A DNA stretch of 64,000 nt, taken from Bathynomus jamesi. Lineage: Eukaryota > Arthropoda > Malacostraca > Isopoda > Cirolanidae. The translations under genes and the position numbers were made by a program. The stretch is taken from NCBI GenBank assembly GCA_023014485.1, contig JAJOZX010005631.1, positions 62,001-126,000 of the forward strand. The letters run 5' to 3'. Below are positions 44,865 through 56,430 of the stretch, one piece after another. The notes beneath the pieces are model-generated. The model was not told where the DNA came from. It did not search any database and was given only the letters and a program-made list of their open reading frames with translations. Positions within the stretch are counted from its first letter, which is position 1. The number at the start of each line of letters is the position of its first letter.

Positions 44865-45339
44865 TTTTCAGGAGAGAACCCTGTTATACACAATTTGGTT
44901 TTTAATAACTTGGAGTTTATTTAATAAAAAAGGTCTTAATATCTACAAAATACATAGCATCTGTGGGCAAAAGTGACAAGTGCTGGAAGTAACCACCGCG
45001 TATCTAAAAAACATTAAGTCATGCTTTCGTATATTGACAGAAACACGATGTAAAGTTGCAGAAGTAGTGTTGGCAACGGCTTGTGCAATACTTTTCTGTA
45101 ATGTGTCAATGTTTGTAATATTTGAATTTGAAACTATCCTGAAATTTTAGATGAAGCTTGGTTTTATCTGAGTAGTTACGTTAATAGCCAGACTATAGGG
45201 ATTTGTCTTAGTAAGAATACTCATGATTTGTATGAAGAACCACTATATTCACAGAAGATTGGTGTTTGATTGGTACATCATTTGGCGGAAGGGCGTATTG
45301 TTGGTATCCTTTTTTTCACAAAAAGAAAAAAATATCAAA

Positions 45340-45590
45340 TTATTGCGAAAGTGATTTGTGGTTTGAGAAGACGGAGCAACTGCTCATGCTGCGAACTCTA
45401 CAATGGAGATACTTAACAAGTTCTTTGATAAGCGTGTGTTCAGCAAGAAACTGAAGATTTGAAGTCACCTGACTATTTTCTGTATGGATATCTTAATGAA
45501 AGGGTATACGCCAACAAAACTCCTCAATTTGGAAATATTAAACCCAACATTTGTAACGTTACATCGTGTAACGAACATGGCGCAAGTTTG
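45340..45590 (+). pseudogene. Tc1/mariner-type transposase scrap
   Basis: In one frame 45365-45450 reads EDGATAHAANSTMEILNKFF, the second catalytic block (QDGATxH). Directly after, KSPDYFLYGYLNERVYANKT resembles the third block (SPDLxPxDFFLWGYLKxxVY) with several residues deleted. No start or ends. Old fragment. Confidence 0.5.
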
Positions 45591-45689
45591 TCGTAATCAT
45601 TTTGTAGGAACGCGATGGTCACTTCCAGCAGTAGCTATTTACCGTATCGGTGTCCTTTGTGGGAAGGAGGACATAAACAAATCAACCAA

Positions 45690-45691
<2 letters not shown>

Positions 45692-45741
<50 letters not shown>

Positions 45742-45765
45742 TTTTATATATATATAAGATACACA
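45692..45765. repeat. TA array
   Basis: TA array with a short interruption, adjacent to the 45763 TIR element. Confidence 0.85.
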
Positions 45766-45989
45766 CAGACTGTGCATGGGACAAGGAACTCTTCTGGGAA
45801 AATTAAATCCACTATAGTCCAAATAAGTAATGATAAATGACAAACACTGGTTTTTTCTTTTCATGATGTTAGACCAGTGGTTCCCAAACCCGGGGTCGCG
45901 ACCCCAAATGGGGTCGCAAGCCTCATCACAAAGGGTCGCAGGGAGCCAATGTGGTCGATGGGGTCGCAAGTGTCTTTGCAATGACAATG

Positions 45990-46252
45990 AGGCAAGGGTG
46001 AATTTTGATATCTATGATGACGTAGAAAAGTTCTGGATTACTTTAGCACAGAGACATTCGACTGTTAAAAATCGAGCTATCAAAGTTCTGGTACAATTTG
46101 GAACCACCTATATCTGTGAGGCAGCTTTCTCGTCAATGGTATTTATGAAAAATGAGTACCGTAACCGTATTTCAATCATCAACTTAGAAAATTGTATGCT
46201 ATGTTCCTTAACCTCATATACCCCCAGGTACAAAAAATTAATCAAATCATAA
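45990..46252 (+). pseudogene. hAT transposase C-terminal fragment
   Basis: In the frame ending at 46252 the sequence reads EKFWITLAQRHSTVKNRAIK, then LVQFGTTYICEAAFSSMVFM, and RNRISIINLENCMLCSL. This matches the hAT dimerisation domain of Charlie/ZBED5-like proteins (FW, FGTTYLCE, FS, LR-ALS). BED finger and catalytic core are absent. Confidence 0.8.
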
Positions 46253-46510
46253 TGTACACATGTCAGATATGAAATATGCCACTGTTATAGCATATCAGAC
46301 ATATGATAGAGTAGGAACTTAGAATATTGATTGATATGTTGTTTTATATTACATATTAAACATGAGAGAGTTGTAAATAGTTTCTGACAATGTTTACTTT
46401 AACACTCTTGAGTTATGTAATACATTTCCTTATTTGTTTTTACAGTTAAATAAATACGTATAAAATATGTCTCTATTTATTTTAAGATTCTTCCTCACTA
46501 GATAAAATTT

Positions 46511-46524
46511 TATATATATATACA

Positions 46525-46588
<64 letters not shown>
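46511..46588. repeat. TA array
   Basis: TA array inside the hAT element. Confidence 0.9.
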
Positions 46589-47104
46589 TTCGTAATGACT
46601 TGGGGTCGCACTGGATAGGCAACAGCACTAGAAGGGGTCGCACTGGAAAATGCTTGGGAACCCCTGTGTTAGACCAACGTGGGCAAGGGGTCACTCGCAA
46701 AGAGGCCCCAAAAAATATAGCTTCCATCACCAGCTATCTGCAAATCAGATAGGATCCAGCTTTGGGACAGGATCTAGAGTTTAAAGCGTCCCAGCCCAAC
46801 TATATTCAGAACCTCAATATAAGCAAAAGACTCGTTGCATTCACGTCAGATTGAATACATCAAAGAAAAAGGGGTAACTATTGTATTTATAGCCAAAAAC
46901 TAAAATTTAAACCTCAACTGGCAGAATTGAGCGTCCACTTTTCAAGGCAAATAACATGTCCGTTTCATGATGGGGTAGTGTTTGTCATTTACCATTACTT
47001 ACTCGGACAATAGTGGATTTAATTTTCTCAGAAGAGTTCCTTGTTCCTTGCACGGTCTGTGTGTATCATAAAAAAACCTCAGGGGACCATTCTGAGTTCA
47101 ATCC

Positions 47105-47105
<1 letters not shown>

Positions 47106-47161
<56 letters not shown>

Positions 47162-47691
47162 TGACATGAATGTGACATTCATTATCCTTAAAATACTTCA
47201 AAACAATTCAGACTTTAAAATACATTCTACAAAGGGTGATTTAAGCAGAACAAAAGCACATTCTATAAATATTGTGAACCAGTTTAGTATTTCTTATTTT
47301 TGAAGAGTTATCCACTAAAGCGTGATCATTCTTTTGAAAATAAAAGCGAAAATTCTGTGAAAAATATTTGTTGACTTTAAACAAAAAATATTGAACAAAA
47401 TCTTTACGACGTAGTTCGTAAGCAAAAATTCGAATTGAAACGGAGGGGAAGATAATGGAAGAGCAACAAAGAAATGAAGATATTGTATTATAACTCTTCT
47501 TTTTTAACTAGTAATATAAGCTCTTCCTGTATGTTGTACTGTATAGAAACTATTCACTATTTTAAAGAAACAAAAACAGATTTGTTATACAAATTTCTCC
47601 AAAATGATACTTGCATATAAATAAAAGTATTTTCGAAACGTTTTTCCAGACTCTCCTGTTTCCTATAACTTCATGTGTATATATATATGTC

Positions 47692-47731
<40 letters not shown>
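47106..47731. repeat. CA/TA and GT/TA arrays in gene-free DNA
   Basis: CA/TA at 47106-47160 and TA/GT/TA at 47680-47731. Between them (47161-47679) is AT-rich sequence with no supportable gene. 47740-47930 is the dispersed repeat also found inverted at 42720-42900. Confidence 0.8.
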
Positions 47732-47960
47732 CTCTCAAGGCTGAAAGGGTTTCAGTTTGTTTGTTTCGCTCGATAACTATCTAATGGAATTTTAACGCGA
47801 ATTTGAGGGTGCTACTCCTTTGAAGGAGGGCACGTCATCTAAAAATAGTTATTTTCTTTTTTGTAATTTTTTACTTTATTTAAGTATAAGTACGTGAATT
47901 TTTTTATTATAATCATTATTCATATCCCTCCCTCTCGGGCGGAAACTAACCAAAGGTTAT

Positions 47961-48093
47961 ATACAATATATATATATATACACACATACGTGTACATATA
48001 CATATATACATATATATACTGTGTGTGTGTGTGTGTGTATATATTATATATATATACTGTGTATATATATAATATATATATATATATACAAAC

Positions 48094-48131
<38 letters not shown>
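47961..48131. repeat. Compound TA/GT/CA array
   Basis: Alternating TA, GT and CATA blocks leading straight into a SINE tail. Confidence 0.9.
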
Positions 48132-48133
<2 letters not shown>

Positions 48134-48425
48134 ATATAACCTTTGGTTAGTTTCCGCCCGAATTCTTCATTCTGACGAAGGTCAAGTTTTTTCACCCCAC
48201 CTTAGACCTACAGTTTAACGTGGAATTCGAACCACACCCCACCAGCAGCCCAGTGTCTTAACCACTAGGCCACCCAGGGTATCCATTTATCTATCAACCA
48301 CTTTCTTTATTGTGTGGAAGGATAAACAGCTGGGTTTTGCTGCGCGCCGGCTGCCGTCACTGGGTCTCGAACCCGGGGCCGATGGATTCGGGGTCAGCGA
48401 CGCTAACCACTACACCACCGAGGCG
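48130..48425 (-). repeat. Dimeric tRNA-derived SINE, well preserved
   Basis: On the minus strand: box A TGGTGTAGTGG and box B GGTTCGAGACC, a linker CCAGCTGTTTATCCTTCC, then box A-like TGGCCTAGTGG and box B GGTTCGAATTCC. The tail follows: CAGTTTAACGT-complement, GGTCTAAGGTGGGGTGAAAA, CTTGACCTTCGTCAGAATGA and CGGGCGGAAACTAACC. Two tRNA-like heads in one SINE allow RNA polymerase III transcription from either. Confidence 0.8.
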
Positions 48426-48429
48426 TCTG

Positions 48430-48431
48430 TG

Positions 48432-48462
<31 letters not shown>

Positions 48463-49340
48463 TTCGGTCAATAATTATCAAATGAATTTTAACATGAAAA
48501 GATAACTTTTCAGTGAATAAAAAAAAAAAAGATCTTTCGATTTTGTTATTTTTTCATTTCAGAAAGAAAATTATCTTCAAAAAAATGGAAGTTCCTTTAA
48601 AATTTCTTTTGTTTCAGAAAGAAAATGACCTTTAAAAGTTCTTTTTAAACTTTTCTTTTGAATAAAACATTTTATTTGCTCATTGTCTACAAAGAAAACT
48701 ATAAAGAAAAAAAAAGTTTCGAGAAGAAATAAACCAAAAGAGAAAGAACATAAAAACAAATACCAAAATTTAGAAGCGAAACTTTCTTTAATAAATACGG
48801 GTTGGGGGCCATATAAGCTGTCAGCATTTATAATAGGAGGCCGAAACACATTAAAGAAACGAAACTTTTATTATATATCAAAAAAGAATCGTCTATTTTA
48901 AAAAACATTCGGTAAACCCAACCATTTTGCCTTTTGCGAGCCCGCTTGTAAGCAGAGGGATTAGATTCCCGTGTTCTGAAAACAGTAAAGTTCACCTTTA
49001 AAAGAATTTAGCGGGCCATTATGGCGGGACGGAAAATTTACATGCGGGTAAATTTATGCCCCGCAAAATGAATGAAAAAAAAGAATATCGAAAACTGAAA
49101 TTTGAGCTCGAATTCATTTTCGTTTATTCACCGAGTATTGGGTTATCTTTTGATGTATTTAAAACCATCTTTAAAAGAAGCAATAGTCACGAATGATTTG
49201 TGACTATCGGAGAATCTTGTAAATTGAATTCGAAACGTGAAAATACTGCGCTGGAAATGAACAATGAATTCAGGAAAATGTTTCTCATATTATGTGTGGC
49301 ATATTTATTGATATGACTTCAAGTCACGAACTTTATCATA
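48430..49340. other. GT array and AT-rich DNA without gene
   Basis: GT array at 48430-48461. A further copy of the TTTCGGTCAATAATTATC-type dispersed repeat follows. 48577-48901 has short overlapping ORFs without motifs. Nothing else seen up to the TA array at 49343-49395. Confidence 0.6.
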
Positions 49341-49393
49341 TATTATATATATATATATATTATATATATGTATATATATATATATACAGTATA

Positions 49394-49670
49394 TGCGCCT
49401 CAGTGGTCTAGTTAGCGTCGCTAACTACGAATCCATCGGCCCCGGGTTCGAGATCCGGTGACAGCAGCCGGCGCGCAGCAAAACCCAGCTGTTCTTCCTT
49501 CCACACAATAAAGAAAGTGGTTGGTAGATAAATGGGTACCCTGGGTGGCCTAATAGTTAAGACGATGGGCTGCTGTTGGGGCGTGGTTCAGATTCCACGT
49601 TAAACTGCAGGTGGAGTGAAAAGCTTGACCTTCGTCAGAATGAAAAATTCGGGCGGAAGCTAACCAAAGG
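49394..49670 (+). repeat. Dimeric tRNA-derived SINE, second copy
   Basis: Same structure as 48130-48425 on the opposite strand: GCGCCTCAGTGGTCTAG, box B GGTTCGAGATCC, GGTACCCTGGGTGGCCTAA, box B-like GGTTCAGATTCC, then the shared tail to AACCAAAGGTTATATATA. Part of the GGTCTAAGG core is deleted (CAGGTGGAGTGAAAAG). Confidence 0.8.
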
Positions 49671-49694
49671 TTATATATATATTTATAAATTTTC

Positions 49695-50195
49695 TCCACC
49701 CGGGTTCGAACCGGGGACCTTTTAAGTAGGATTCGCGACGACGGGATAAAAATTACAACTTCTCATATATTTAAACAATCGAGGAAACGCATGACACTTT
49801 CGCGTCCAGAGGAATTTTATGTGTTAGCCCTCCCGCACTGAAGGTAATGGCCGCACTTAATTCAAATCTATTTAATTTAATATTAGGGTCCCGTAGATGG
49901 AATAACACGCATGAACACACCTGGTTTTTGATGAAACTACTTAAGAGGTACCGGGTTCGATTCCTGATGGTATCAATTTTGTTTCATACGAAAACCACTC
50001 GTGCTTAAACTCGCATTTGAGCCATTTTGTTTATTCATTACAGTAAATACGATACGATTTATTTTAAGTTTTTATATACTGAAAATATTAATAGTAATCA
50101 ATGAGGAGAGCCAGAAACTGGCACAATGCTTAGGCGAAACTAATGCAGTCCATCGCGCTAACTTCCTAGCACCATCGGGAGCCGAACCCTCGACC
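49695..50195. repeat. Cluster of tRNA T-arm-like sequences
   Basis: Three separate box B-like stretches: CCGGGTTCGAACCGGGGACC (49700), ACCGGGTTCGATTCCTG (49950) and GGGAGCCGAACCCTCGACC (50168, inverted). No complete cloverleaf is visible, so they are SINE or tRNA-pseudogene remnants. 50200-50565 contains no supportable gene. Confidence 0.4.
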
Positions 50196-50573
50196 TCAGT
50201 GTTTTCATTTCGCTTATAAAAATTAGTTTTTCATGTAAAATGTTCGTTTTCCAAGTAATCTTTCTGTATCTCTTGATTCTACCTGAAGCTCTTGACTGCA
50301 TTTTTTTAAGGTGAAAGTTTTTAACTTTCATAATTGTAACGACATAAAATAATACATACAAAAGAATACAGAAAGGACACCAAAGAAGCAGCAAAAGGTT
50401 GGCTGGTTCGTACGAGGCTGTCTGTTTAAGAAGTAAGGTTAAAAGAAAGGAAGGAAAATTAAAGATAAGTGAAAATTTTAAAGCAGAGAGAATCGGAATG
50501 AAAATTCTACAATATTTTTATGAGCTAAGAAATGCTTCTAACTGGGGGTTTAAGGCAAGATAAGCATCTCGAC

Positions 50574-53500
50574 CAGTGTTTCTCAAACGGTGGGTTGCGA
50601 CTTCCTGGGTCGTAGTTTGTTTACCCCTGTACTAGTGATTTGTGCGCAGAAATAAAACAGGCTTCCTGAATTTACTTACCCCTGTAGGATGATAAGGTAG
50701 GTTGTGTCAATTTTAGTAGAATCAACAATTCAAAAACTACTAATGCTCAAATGATGTCATATTATCTAGCAAACTTAGAAATATCTTTAGTGTTGTTTAA
50801 AAAAGCCATTTACCTACTTATATTTGACCATAAAGGTTTGAAATATAACCTAAATATGACTGTAGCATCGTATATCAATGTGCCACTGATATGTGTGGTC
50901 AACTTTGGTTATTTTTGGTGTGCAGTATGGTTTCTAAGTTTCACATAGTCACAAATGCTGGAGTTTTGATTGTGAATGCATGTGTTTTCCCTCCTTTTTG
51001 ACAATTTTGATTACTTCGTAATGTAAATATTGTGTAATTCAAATTATTAGAAATGTTATGTGTGACCCAAACTTTCTGTATATTTTGATATGATAGATAT
51101 ATGAAATTGTCATTACTTTGAATAATTAAGTATTGTACCTATAACAACACAACCTTTTATCTGAGCCTATAGGGAAGATATTAAGAATTTCAATTAACTT
51201 AATTTTATGTAATCATAATCAGTAGGCCTATCCAAATTTCAATGACATTTCTTTTGTTCACAGGTCCAGAGGATGAGTCAGAAAGAAATCAGAACCCGAA
51301 GCAAATCAAGTTGTCACCTAAGTCATTTGGTGGGGACTAGGAGGGAACTTCCCCCTGCTGAGCTGCCCACAGCCAGAGATCTGCTGAGGTATGGTTTGTT
51401 GAGGGGAGAGATGAGTGAGGAAGACAGGAGGAATTACCCAGTTAATGACCTGATTAACAATTAACAACGGCATTGTTCCAGGGCTACTGGCTCAGTGGAG
51501 AAAGGCCAGCCCTCTATTCACAGGACCTGTAATCAACACTGAGGTCAGGATCAGGGCTAAAGTGAAGGCACTGTGGGATGAGGCAGTGAAGGTGTCCATT
51601 GGCAATGTGAAGCTAGAGGTCAAAGATAGGTTCATGATGAAACTGGACAAACTGGTGGACATCCTGACCTGTCACTGTGTGGTCAGGAGCTGCAGTGAGC
51701 TTGGGTGCAACCCTGTCTGCAACAGTGAGGTTCACATTGACTGCAGCTGCAGGACCGAGCAGAAGATACCAGTGCAGGAGCTTGCCTTCATTAAAGGTCA
51801 GAGAGAAAAGGTGGACAGTGTGGGGGCACACCAGATGGGTCTAGCTGATCACCCTGAGACCAGGAGACAGGAAGAAGTGCTGCAGAGACAGGAGCAGAGA
51901 AGGAAGGCCGAGGAGAAGAGGAGGAGGAAGGCAGAGGAGTCAGCCAAGAAAGAAGAGAGTTGAGGGAGGAGTCACTGCTGGAGATGGAGTTGGAGGAGAC
52001 TGGAGATATACTGGAGGAGGCAGGGAGGAGAGAGGAGGACGAAGACTTCATACCAGAGGCTGCGACAACTTCTTCCTTGCCTGTGGCTAAGAAGAAGAAA
52101 TACAACACTGAAGATATCACCAACATAGCTCTGGCTAGCTTGAGACATCACACTTGCCTGAGAGAGACTGCCCAGTGGTGATTGACCACAACAAGGTGAG
52201 GAGGGCTCAGGAGAGACTGACTAAGGAGCTGGTCAAGAAGTTTGATGAAGAGATTAGGGAAAATGGCATCACCTGTATCATCTTTGATGGGAAAAGAGAT
52301 GACACCAAAGTTATGATGGAAGGTGAGGGCAGTGACAGGCAGTTTCCTGGCCTCATTAAGGAAGAACACTACACAGTGTGCAATGAACCAGGTGGGAAAT
52401 ATTTGTGGCATTTTGTACCAGAGGAAGCTGCAGAGGAGAAAAGTCATGCTGAGGTCATTGCTGATCATCTGGTGAACTGGCTAAAAGAGAGAGGGGCAGA
52501 CCAGACCCTTTTGGCCGTAGGAGGTGACAGTACTCATGTGAATACTGGCTGGGAGGGAGGAGTAATGCATTATATGGAGGCCAAGCTTAGCAGGAAGTTG
52601 GTGTGGATTGTCTGTGACTTGCACACTGTGGAGCTGAGTCTCAGACACCTGGTGACTGTACTGGATGGCAAGACAGTGAGCAACAACAAGTGGTCTTGGC
52701 CCCTAGGGAAGATGTTAGACACTGCCACTGAGCTGGAGATCAACCCAAACTTCACGAAGATCACTGTTGGTCCTCCTCTACCCCATCTCAGTCAGGAGGT
52801 AGTCAAGGACCTCAGCACAGACTAATCATATGGCTACAGAATCATCACTGCCATCAGATCGGGAGAGGTACCTCAGAGTCTAGCTCTCCTGGAGATTGGG
52901 CCAGTCTGTCACAGTAGGTGGGTCACCACGGTTCTAAGGTTCTGCAGATTGTGGATTTCCAAACATGGGCTGAAGGGTAGGAACCTGAAGAATCTGAGGA
53001 TAATTGTGGAATTCATAGTGGGAGTCTACATGCCAAACTGGTTCAACATCAAGTTAAATCACAGCTGGGTGGAGGGTCCCAGGCATGTACTGTACTAGCT
53101 GGAGCTGCTCAGAAGTCAGAAGAAGGAGGTGATAGGAATAGTGATGCCTACAATGAAGAGATCAGCCTGGTATACACACTCTGAGGCTGTGCTCCAGGCC
53201 ATGCTGTGCAGTGAGATGGAGGAGGAGAGGAGGGAGGCAGTGAAGAGGATACTTGAAATCAGAGGTGAAGGAGATGAGGACACACAGGTAGGAGACTGCA
53301 GTGTCAGACCCAGGAAGACTCCTGACGTCAACCCAGATGCCACCAAACTCTCGGAGCTTATTGACTGGAACTCTGGCGTGACTGAGCCTCCTCTGACCTG
53401 CTCCCTCACCGCTGCTGCAATCAAGGAGTTTCTGGATAGACCAATGGAAGTTCCTGCATGGCCCTCACACACACATTCAGTAGAAAGGTGTGTAAGGATG

Positions 53501-53982
53501 ACAACTGAAGCAGCACAACATGTTTACTCACAAGAGAGGAGGGTGGCGTACATCAGTGGCCAGGTGGCCAGTAAGGAGCTCATGTCCAGGAACAAGAGCA
53601 AGGCAGACATGGCATTCTTGGCAAAGTTCAAGAAACCTATCTATATTTCTAAGTTTTAATATTGAAATACAATCAAAATGTCTTTAATTGTATGTAATGT
53701 ATGTAAAATGTAGTTACATACAATAAAAAAAATACTTGCAAAAATTGCTGATTTTTCGTAAACTTCAACTTCAAATATAAGTAGCTAGGAATGGTAAAAT
53801 CTGGATTTTAAAACCATATTTCATTTAGCAAATAAAAATGCATCATTTGGTCACTAGTAGTCTTTGAAAATCTAAAGATTTCACTTTGCTCCCTAAAATT
53901 GACACACCCTAATGATAAGGGGTCACGCCGACCTAAGACCCTGACACGGGGGTCGTGGGGAAAATCCGGCTGAAAAACACTG
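50574..53982 (+). mobile_element. 3.4-kb hAT-like transposon
   Basis: Ends CAGTGTTTCTCAAAC and the inverted GCTGAAAAACACTG. Flanks ATCTCGAC (50566-50573) and ATCTAAAC (53983-53990) fit an 8-bp duplication with two mismatches. It carries one long transposase-like gene of the same broad family as at 15634-17805. It lies at the edge of a LINE (53991-54830). Confidence 0.8.
51273..53659 (+). pseudogene. hAT-related transposase, shifts and two stops
   Basis: ATG at 51273. Four readable blocks: RRELPPAELPTARDLLRYG (to 51464), WDEAVKVSIGNVKLEVKDRF with a lysine/glutamate-rich tail (to 51963), EEDEDFIPEAATTSS (to 52181), then a long core from 52154. The core shows CIIFDGKRDD, VGGDSTHVNTGWEGG and CDLHTVELSLRHL. 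These correspond to FDGK, FDTTASNTG and CRHHIHE in the 15634-17805 protein. Stops at 52823 (TAA) and about 53096 (TAG) are in frame. The end HTHSVERCVRMTTEAAQHV is the typical closing motif of the family. GC content is clearly higher than the surroundings, consistent with arrival from a different background. Confidence 0.75.
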
Positions 53983-53990
53983 ATCTAAAC

Positions 53991-54830
53991 TCTTTTTAAA
54001 GGACTCGACTGAATTACTTTGAACTACGTTAGCTGACAATTCATTCTACAAATTAACTATACGATTGAAGAATAAATGTTTAGTTTCAGTAGAATTAAAA
54101 TGTTTACCCACTAATTTCAGACCATTACCGCGAGTTCTATTTGCATTTCTGAAGGTGAAATATTTTCAGTGTCAATGTTATCAGAACCTTTAATTATTTT
54201 AAACACCTGGATTAAATCTCATTGAATCTACCTTTCTACAAATGAGAATAAATTTAACTTTTCTAAGCGGGCAGCGTATGATGTATTTTTAAGTCTGGGA
54301 ATCATCGTAGTAACCCGTCGTAAGTTTGGGGCCCCAGAACTGAACGCAGTATTCCAGGTGGGGGTGTACTAAGGAATTATATAATGTTAGCACTGTTTTC
54401 TCGTGCTTAAATTCAAATGATCTACCAATAAATCCTAAGATTCTATTTGTTTTTCTAACCCCTTCATTATATTGCTTATTCGGTTTAAGAGTGTCGGCAA
54501 CAATAATACCTAAATTTTTAACTCCTGTTAGTTTGTGTCGTGCATAGAATACACTTCTTTAACATTGTTTTTACCGATATGCAACGTTTTACATTTATCT
54601 CTATTAAAGTTCATTTGCCAAATTTCTGCCGCCGACTCGAACAACTTATTAATATATTTTTGAATATTCAAACGTTCCGCCGCTGATTTTGCTTGTCTGC
54701 CCAGTTTGATATCATCCGCAGATTTTGAAATTATACTGTGAATAATTCCTGTGTCAATGGCATTGATATAAATAATAGCATCACAAACCGTGTTTTGCAC
54801 AAGGGGATTAATTATCCATGAATAAAAAAG
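53991..54830 (-). pseudogene. LINE reverse-transcriptase 3' part (CR1/L2-like)
   Basis: On the minus strand: IYINAIDTGIIHSIISKSADDIKLGRQAKS (the ADD catalytic pair), EIWQMNFNRDKCKTLHIGKN, then LVHPHLEYC-like and FWGPKL-like blocks in shifted frames. The end is NRIVNL, a TAG where Trp is expected, then NELSANVVQSNSVESFK. Typical of the C-terminal end of CR1/L2-clade polymerases. Many stops; 5' truncated. Confidence 0.75.
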
Positions 54831-54898
54831 TACCTGTTAAAATTTCATGTTTTTATTTCAGTTAATACAAAAATAAACCTTTAAAAGTGGCCTATATA

Positions 54899-56080
54899 CA
54901 GGGTGGGCCGTAAGTTTCCATACATAGGAAAAATAAACATTTTTTTATGGACAACCATTTTTATTTATATAATATGCTCTACATGGTTGCCATTGTTTTG
55001 AAAACACATTTCAATACGTGTTCCCCACTGTTGATGAACACGCATTAGCACAGTTGACGTTATGCTTGTAATGGCGTTGGTGATACGTTCCTTTAGATGA
55101 TTTATGTCTCGTATCTTTTCCTGATACACCATGGCCTTCAAGTGCCCCCAAAGATAGAAATCAAGGGGGGTGAGATCTGGGGATCTGGGAGGCCACTCCA
55201 CAGGACCACGCCGACCAATCCAAGCATCCGGAAACTGCTGATCCAAATACCGACGCACGTGAAGACCATAATGAGGTGGAGCTCCATCTTGCTGGAAGTA
55301 AACTGGGAAGTTACCTTCCTCGTTTAGCAGGGATGGGAAAATCTCTTCTTGCAACATGTTAAGATACCTTTCGGCATTAAGATTTCCACTGACAAAAATT
55401 GGTCCAATAATTCTGTCACCCCATATCCCGGCCCACACCATCACTTTACCGGCACCTTGCATCTTCGTCGGACTCAGCCAGTTAGGGTTAGCATTACTCC
55501 AATAACGTATGTTTTGCCGATTAACCTCTCCATTGACGTAAAAATTTGCTTCATCAGTAAACAAGATCTTAGTTGAAAAGTTTGCATCCTCGTTCACTTT
55601 GTTAATGCCCATTCACAGAATTCCATCCGTCTATCCGGGTCGTCTTCACTCAAATGCTGTGCCATATGCAATTTGTATGGATGCCATTTGTTTGCTTTCA
55701 AAATGCGCCTGATACTCGATCTGCTGACACCACTTTCTGCAGACAACCGTCGTGTACTTTTTCTGGGACTCCGTGTAAGCGCTGTAAGTATCGTAGCTGT
55801 TGTGGCTTCATCGGTGGCTGTACGTCTTGGACCACTTCGCGGTTGATCTGCAACATTTCCAGTTTTCTGAAACTTGTTAATAAGTTTTGCCACAGTGTCG
55901 TGTGTGATGTTCGTTCCATGTTTTCTGTTAAAGTTCATTGCAACCATGCGACTGCTTCCCGACCCAGCCATCAGTATGATTTCAATTCGTTGCTCTTTCG
56001 TCAAACGCATATTCTTAGGGTATCTGAAACATAAAAACAAACGTTTAAATTTTCCTATGTATGGAAACTTACGGCCCACC

Positions 56081-56083
<3 letters not shown>
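54899..56083 (-). mobile_element. Nearly intact Tc1/mariner transposon
   Basis: Inverted ends CAGGGTGGGCCGTAAGTTTC and its complement, about 36 bp with only one or two differences, and TA on each side (54897-54898 and 56084-56085). The length of 1185 bp is just right for one transposase gene. The right flank is a TA array. Confidence 0.9.
54965..56010 (-). pseudogene. Tc1/mariner transposase, one frameshift
   Basis: ATG at 56010 (MRLTKEQRIEIILMAGSGSS). The N-terminal helix-turn-helix pair (VAMNFNRKHGTNITHDTVAK; SRSSIRRILKANKWHPYK) is open to 55594. There a one-base change (GAATGGGCATTAAC) shifts to the frame that runs to 54965. The catalytic block is complete: D in [12 protein letters not shown] in [11 protein letters not shown], and [16 protein letters not shown] with its first D. 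About 347 codons in all. Only one indel separates it from an open gene, so it is one of the youngest copies here. Confidence 0.85.
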
Positions 56084-56084
<1 letters not shown>

Positions 56085-56130
<46 letters not shown>

Positions 56131-56343
56131 TGTGTGTGTGTGTATATATGTGGGGTTGAACTCAGAATGGTCCCCTGAGGTTCTTTCATGATATACACAG
56201 AGTGACCCGTTGCGAGTGACCGTTGCCCACGTCGAGTTAACATCATGAAAAAGAAAAACTATAGTATTTGTCATTTACCAGTACTTATTCGGACTATAGT
56301 GGATTTAATTTTCCCAGAAGAGTTCCTTGTTCCATGCACGGTC

Positions 56344-56427
<84 letters not shown>

Positions 56428-56430
56428 ATT
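56085..56430. repeat. TA/GT arrays and single TIR end
   Basis: TA/GT array 56085-56150; 56240-56345 is one end of the AGACCGTGCATGGAACAAGG family; TA array 56343-56430. Confidence 0.8.

Larger units (their letters stand above)
45875..46666 (+). mobile_element. hAT (Charlie-like) element with exact 8-bp duplication
   Basis: Ends CAGTGGTTCCCAAACC and TTGGGAACCCCTG. The target duplication TGTTAGAC is exact (45867-45874 and 46667-46674). GGGGTCGCGACCCC-type subterminal repeats follow each end. It carries the last part of a transposase and a TA array (46511-46588). The perfect duplication marks it as a relatively young insertion. Confidence 0.9.
45763..47063. repeat. TIR element with nested hAT
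   Basis: Same family as 42917-43325: ACTGTGCATGGGACAAGGAA at the left and the complement at the right (CTTGTTCCTTGCACGGTC). Inner DNA (46680-46860) matches 43060-43200 in inverted orientation. A hAT sits near its left end. Confidence 0.7.

Noticed and set aside
49695..49760. A functional tRNA gene
   Set aside because: Only the T-arm is convincing; no matching acceptor or D-arm was found.
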